Shown: piece by piece, positions 60,999 to 64,000 of the stretch
How the letters are laid out: every line of letters begins with the position of its first letter
Numbering within the stretch: the first letter of the stretch is position 1
Assembly (NCBI RefSeq): GCF_009811555.1
Contig: NZ_BLIN01000005.1
Span: 1,054,001-1,118,000 of the forward strand
DNA: 64,000 bases
Direction: 5' to 3'
Origin: Streptomyces caniferus
GTDB lineage: Bacteria; Actinomycetota; Actinomycetes; Streptomycetales; Streptomycetaceae
Program-made: the position numbers and the translations under genes
Notes under the pieces: generated by a model
What the model was told of the DNA's origin: nothing
What the model saw: only the letters and a program-made list of their open reading frames with translations
The model's database searches: none

Positions 60999-61813
60999 CC
61001 GTCCTCCTTCAGCCGGACGGCCAGCCAGTCCCAGTACGCCGTCCGGGCCGGGGTGAACTCCAGGTAGTGCCGGTCCGTGGCGAAGACCTCCTCGTGCACG
61101 GCGGACGTCAGCCGCCGCAGCGTCGCCCGCGCGGCCGAGAGGTCGATGATCGGGTCGTGGGCCGGGACGGCCAGGTCGACCGGGAGCGGGGTGCGGGGTG
61201 TCCCGTTGACGTAGAGGTCCTCCAGACGCACGAGTGTCGCCTGGGTGGCCGAGGTGACCTCGCGCAGCATCAGCGGGTCCGCGGCCAGGAACTCCCGGTA
61301 GTGCGCGAGGTCGGTGTAGTCGCCGTCGGCCAGCCCCACGGGCTGGGGCGCCGTCCCGGTGCGGGCGCGGCGCTCGGCGAGCGCCGGCGGCACGTGGCGT
61401 GCGCGCTGCTGGCCCAGCGCGGGCGCGCACAGGATCAGTCGGCGGACCGGCAGTTCGCGGGTGCACCACAGCGCGGCCAGCACGCTGCCGCCCAGGCTCT
61501 GGCCCAGGACGACCGGTCCGGCGCCGCCGACCCGCTCCGCCACGGCCGCGAGCGCGCGCGTGTAGTCGTCGAGGACGAGGTCGGCCGACGGCAGGTGACC
61601 GCGGGGCCCCTCGCTGCGGCCCGAGCCCCTGCGGTCCAGGACGTGGACGTCGATGCCGCGGGCGTTGAGTTCGGGCCCCGTCTCCTGCAGCCAGCCGGCG
61701 TGGCTCTGGATGCCGTGGAGGTAGAAGAGGGCCGAGGTGGCACCGGGCGTGGTCCAGTGGTGCAGCGCCAGTGCGGTGCCGTCCGCGGCGGTCAGGGTGC
61801 TGGTGGTGAACAT
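60995..61813 (-). CDS. alpha/beta hydrolase (lysophospholipase/MenH-like fold)
   Basis: 272 residues. Oxyanion region FYLHGIQSHAGWLQE, nucleophile Ser in VVLGQSLGGSVLAALW, acid probably in VPAHDPIIDLS, His in FATDRHYLEFTP. No signal peptide, so it works in the cytosol on a small ester, thioester or C-C bond. Position between a ThDP enzyme and an enolase-type enzyme recalls the menD-menH-menC trio, but sequence features do not make it a true MenH. Stop overlaps the next start. Confidence 0.83.
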   Translation of the reverse strand: MFTTSTLTAADGTALALHHWTTPGATSALFYLHGIQSHAGWLQETGPELNARGIDVHVLDRRGSGRSEGPRGHLPSADLVLDDYTRALAAVAERVGGAGPVVLGQSLGGSVLAALWCTRELPVRRLILCAPALGQQRARHVPPALAERRARTGTAPQPVGLADGDYTDLAHYREFLAADPLMLREVTSATQATLVRLEDLYVNGTPRTPLPVDLAVPAHDPIIDLSAARATLRRLTSAVHEEVFATDRHYLEFTPARTAYWDWLAVRLKEDG

Positions 61814-61824
61814 GGCCGACCTCC

Positions 61825-63444
61825 TCAGTACCGGACGAGGTTGACGTCGGGGTCCAGCCGGACGTCGACGAGCAGGGGGCCGTCGAGCGTCGGCAGCAGT
61901 TCGCCCACCACGTCGAGTTCCTCGGCCTTGCGGACGGTCAGGGCACGAGCTCCCATCGCCGTGGCCAGGCCGGCGAGGTCGGGCCAGTCGAACGCCGAGT
62001 ACGCCGGGTCATAGCCGTGGTGGTGCAGCTTGTAGTGCTCGGCTCCGTAGGCCCCGTCGTTGAGGACGACCACGACGAGCGGCAGCCGCTGCCGCACCGC
62101 CGTCGTGAACTCCGACAGGTGCATCATGAAGCCGCCGTCGCCGACGGCGGCGATCACCGGCCGGCCGGCGCCGGCCGCCGCGGCGCCGATCGCCCCGGCC
62201 AGGCCGAGCCCGATCGAGCCGAAGCCGCCCATGACGGTGAAGTGCAGCGGGTCCGCCACCCGCAGGTAGGGCCAGACGCCCACGTCGAAGCGTCCGATGT
62301 CGCTGACGACGGTGCGCTCGGCGGGCAGTACCCGGTCCAGACGGATCATGGCCGTCCGGATGTCGACGGTGTCCGGGCCGCCGCGGTCGTCGACGTCGTC
62401 CTCCGGCGCATACCCGGCCAGCTTCCCGGCGACCCGCTGCGCCCAGGCGCTGTTGGCCGCGGTGATGCCGGCCTGCTCCAGCAGCGTGTTCATGACCTCG
62501 GCCGTCCGGCGGGCGTCCCCGGCGACGGGGGCGTCGGCGGGGGTGTAGGAGCCGAACCGGGCGGGGTCGGTGTCCACGTGCACGACCTTCTTGCCGCGGA
62601 ACAGGTCACCGTTGAGCGCGGTCCACATGTTGAGGCTGGCCCCGAACGCGACCACACAGTCGGCCTCGGCGATGACGGTGCCCGCCGCGCTGTGCGCGAG
62701 CGAGCCGAAGATGCCGATGTCGCGGGGGTGGCCGGCGAACAGTTCCTTGCCGAGCACCGTGGTGGCCAGCGCCGCGCCGGTACGGTCGGCCAGTTCGACC
62801 AGGGCGTCCCGCGCGCCGCCGGCGGCCGCGCCGTACCCGGCGAGGACCAGCGGCCGTTTGGCCGAGCCGATCAGGCCCAGCGCGCCGTCCAGCGCCTCGG
62901 CCCCGGGGGCCGCCAGGGAACCCGGCGCCACGGGGAGGGCGACCGGTGCTTGCTCACCCGCTTCGGCCTGCATGAGGGCGATCGGGATGTTGAGCACGAC
63001 GGGCCGCTGCTCGGCCACGATGCGCTGCACGGCCCGGTTCAGGTCCGCCACGAGGGACGCGGCCCCGTGGACGCGCTCGTATCCCGCCCCCGCCGCGGTC
63101 GTGACCGCGGCGATGTCGAACTGGTGGAAGTGCGTGGGCACCGGCGGCGGGTCTCCCGTGATCAGCAGGACCCGGCTCCGGCTGCGGACCCCTTCCACCA
63201 GCGCGGTCAGGGTGTTGGTGAACGCCGGTCCGTGCGTCACGGACGCGACGCCGACGCCGCCGGACATCCGGGCGTAGCCGTCGGCCATGGCGACGGCTCC
63301 CGCCTCGTGGGCGACCGCCACGAAGCGTCCGCCCGCATCGGCGAACGCGGGCAGGTAGAGCAGGTTGGCATTGCCCATCAGCCCGAAGACGGTGTCGACA
63401 CCGTGTGCGGCCAGGGCGTCGGCGAGCGCGTGGAAAACCTTCAT
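61825..63444 (-). CDS. thiamine-diphosphate-dependent enzyme
   Basis: 539 residues, the three-domain layout of the acetolactate-synthase/decarboxylase family. The catalytic Glu is in AVAHEAGAVAMADGYARMSG, the central domain has VLAGYGAAAGGARDAL, and the ThDP-Mg motif runs GDGGFMMHLSE to VVVLNDGAYG. It should decarboxylate or carboligate a 2-oxo acid; it looks more like benzoylformate-decarboxylase/ALS relatives than MenD. ATG 63444 overlaps the CoA-transferase stop. It may make an unusual precursor. Confidence 0.87.
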   Translation of the reverse strand: MKVFHALADALAAHGVDTVFGLMGNANLLYLPAFADAGGRFVAVAHEAGAVAMADGYARMSGGVGVASVTHGPAFTNTLTALVEGVRSRSRVLLITGDPPPVPTHFHQFDIAAVTTAAGAGYERVHGAASLVADLNRAVQRIVAEQRPVVLNIPIALMQAEAGEQAPVALPVAPGSLAAPGAEALDGALGLIGSAKRPLVLAGYGAAAGGARDALVELADRTGAALATTVLGKELFAGHPRDIGIFGSLAHSAAGTVIAEADCVVAFGASLNMWTALNGDLFRGKKVVHVDTDPARFGSYTPADAPVAGDARRTAEVMNTLLEQAGITAANSAWAQRVAGKLAGYAPEDDVDDRGGPDTVDIRTAMIRLDRVLPAERTVVSDIGRFDVGVWPYLRVADPLHFTVMGGFGSIGLGLAGAIGAAAAGAGRPVIAAVGDGGFMMHLSEFTTAVRQRLPLVVVVLNDGAYGAEHYKLHHHGYDPAYSAFDWPDLAGLATAMGARALTVRKAEELDVVGELLPTLDGPLLVDVRLDPDVNLVRY

Positions 63445-64000
63445 CGCTGTCCTTCGGTCGGGGCGGGCGGAAGCCATCTGGGGTCGTTCTGGTCGGTCGG
63501 CGCGGACGAGAGCGGCGGGCCCTCCCGAACCAGCGAACGCAGGTGGTTGCCGGTGACGAGCACGGTGGTGTCCGCGCAGCTCTGGGTGAGGACCATGTGC
63601 CGGGCGCGGACCTGCGGATGGCGCACCGCGCGGGTCAGGTCGTGCAGGGGTGCGGCGGGCACGCCGGCCGCGGCCGCCGCGTCGAGTACGGCGGTGACGG
63701 GGCCGTCGGTCCGGGGCAACGGCCGGTCCGTGTCGAGGAGCACGGTGCCGTCCGGGGTCTCGACGAGCTGCGGGGCCGGTGCGGGTTCGTCGTCGTACCA
63801 GCGGTCCTGCGTGGCCCACACGGCGCTGTCGAACAGCGCGACATCGGCGGCGCATCCGTGTCCGGTGCGCAGGCGGACGTAGGTGGAGACGACGGCGGCG
63901 GCAGCGGCCAGGTAGGCACCGAGGACGTCGGCGCTGGACACCGGTGTGCGCAACCCGGTTCCGTCACCGCCGACGAGGTGCATGATGCCCGACTCGGCCT
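63441..64000 (-). CDS. CaiB/BaiF-type CoA-transferase, C-terminal part
   Basis: Runs off the right edge; only the last 187 or so residues are seen. The stretches PVSSADVLGAYLAAAAAVVS and GHGCAADVALFDSAVWATQD are typical of family III CoA-transferases, as is the C-terminal pattern AGVPAAPLHDLTRAVRHPQV followed by ARHM. These move CoA between carboxylates (or act as racemase-like enzymes). The catalytic Asp would lie outside the window. First visible gene of the coupled precursor operon. Confidence 0.75.
   Translation of the reverse strand, partial: AESGIMHLVGGDGTGLRTPVSSADVLGAYLAAAAAVVSTYVRLRTGHGCAADVALFDSAVWATQDRWYDDEPAPAPQLVETPDGTVLLDTDRPLPRTDGPVTAVLDAAAAAGVPAAPLHDLTRAVRHPQVRARHMVLTQSCADTTVLVTGNHLRSLVREGPPLSSAPTDQNDPRWLPPAPTEGQR

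Noticed and set aside
60995..61825. Reading the ThDP/hydrolase/enolase genes as menD-menH-menC
   Set aside because: Order is suggestive, but the ThDP protein resembles acetolactate-synthase/benzoylformate-decarboxylase types, and no other men genes are present.
1..64000. CRISPR arrays, rRNA, replication origins
   Set aside because: The tandem repeats seen are contiguous short units without spacers, and no rRNA or DnaA-box cluster was recognised.

Overview
This is high-GC DNA (about 70%) with strong third-position GC bias, GTG and TTG starts, SARP and LuxR-type regulators, Tat/Sec lipoproteins and modular NRPS/PKS genes. It points to a Streptomyces or close relative. No rRNA, tRNA or CRISPR array is visible.

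Left part, about 1-12.3 kb. A partial ATPase regulator and a broken ricin-lectin/pore-former-like secreted protein lead into a mobile-element graveyard: a full IS5-type element (4.2-5.2 kb), a 3'-truncated inverted copy of it (10.8-11.4 kb), and tails of a Tn3 transposase, an IS630 transposase and a tyrosine integrase. Between them sit intact passengers: an NmrA-like reductase divergent from a LysR regulator, an XRE regulator divergent from a methionine aminopeptidase, and a GNAT acetyltransferase. Several genes here carry frame breaks, from decay or base-calling errors.

Middle part, about 12.3-36 kb. Ordinary accessory chromosome: a HAF-type secreted protein framed by a 56-bp inverted repeat, an SDR, a DUF4232 lipoprotein, an amidase, a DUF2993 protein, a Tat lipoprotein resembling a glycoside hydrolase, two COG4705 membrane proteins next to an OmpR-type two-component system (with matching 11-bp direct repeats upstream of both), a D,D-carboxypeptidase, a hydrolase pseudogene, a second Tn3 tail, a VOC/MarR divergent pair with two operators, a DEAD-box helicase, a CsbD protein and a DJ-1/PfpI protein.

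Right part, about 36.1 kb to the window edge. One biosynthetic gene cluster, all on the minus strand and much of it translationally coupled. In transcription order: CaiB/BaiF CoA-transferase (runs off the edge), ThDP enzyme, alpha/beta hydrolase, enolase-superfamily enzyme, two SDRs, SARP activator, thioesterase II, serine-type A-T didomain, acyl-CoA dehydrogenase, an adenylation-less NRPS (C-T-half C-T-C-half C-T), a PKS module (KS-AT-MT-ACP-TE), MFS exporter, small coupled ORF, second thioesterase II, second A-T didomain and an argininosuccinate-synthase-like enzyme. The NRPS has no A domain, so amino acids must be loaded in trans by the two A-T proteins. A methylating PKS module with its own TE beside an acyl-CoA dehydrogenase recalls the cassette that makes alpha,beta-epoxyketone warheads of proteasome inhibitors (eponemycin/epoxomicin type). 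The serine code fits an eponemycin-like core, but the half C domains, the ArgG-like enzyme and the upstream ThDP/enolase/SDR operon suggest a different, possibly undescribed product. Four heptamers at exact 11-bp spacing upstream of the thioesterase/A-T operon are a probable SARP box.
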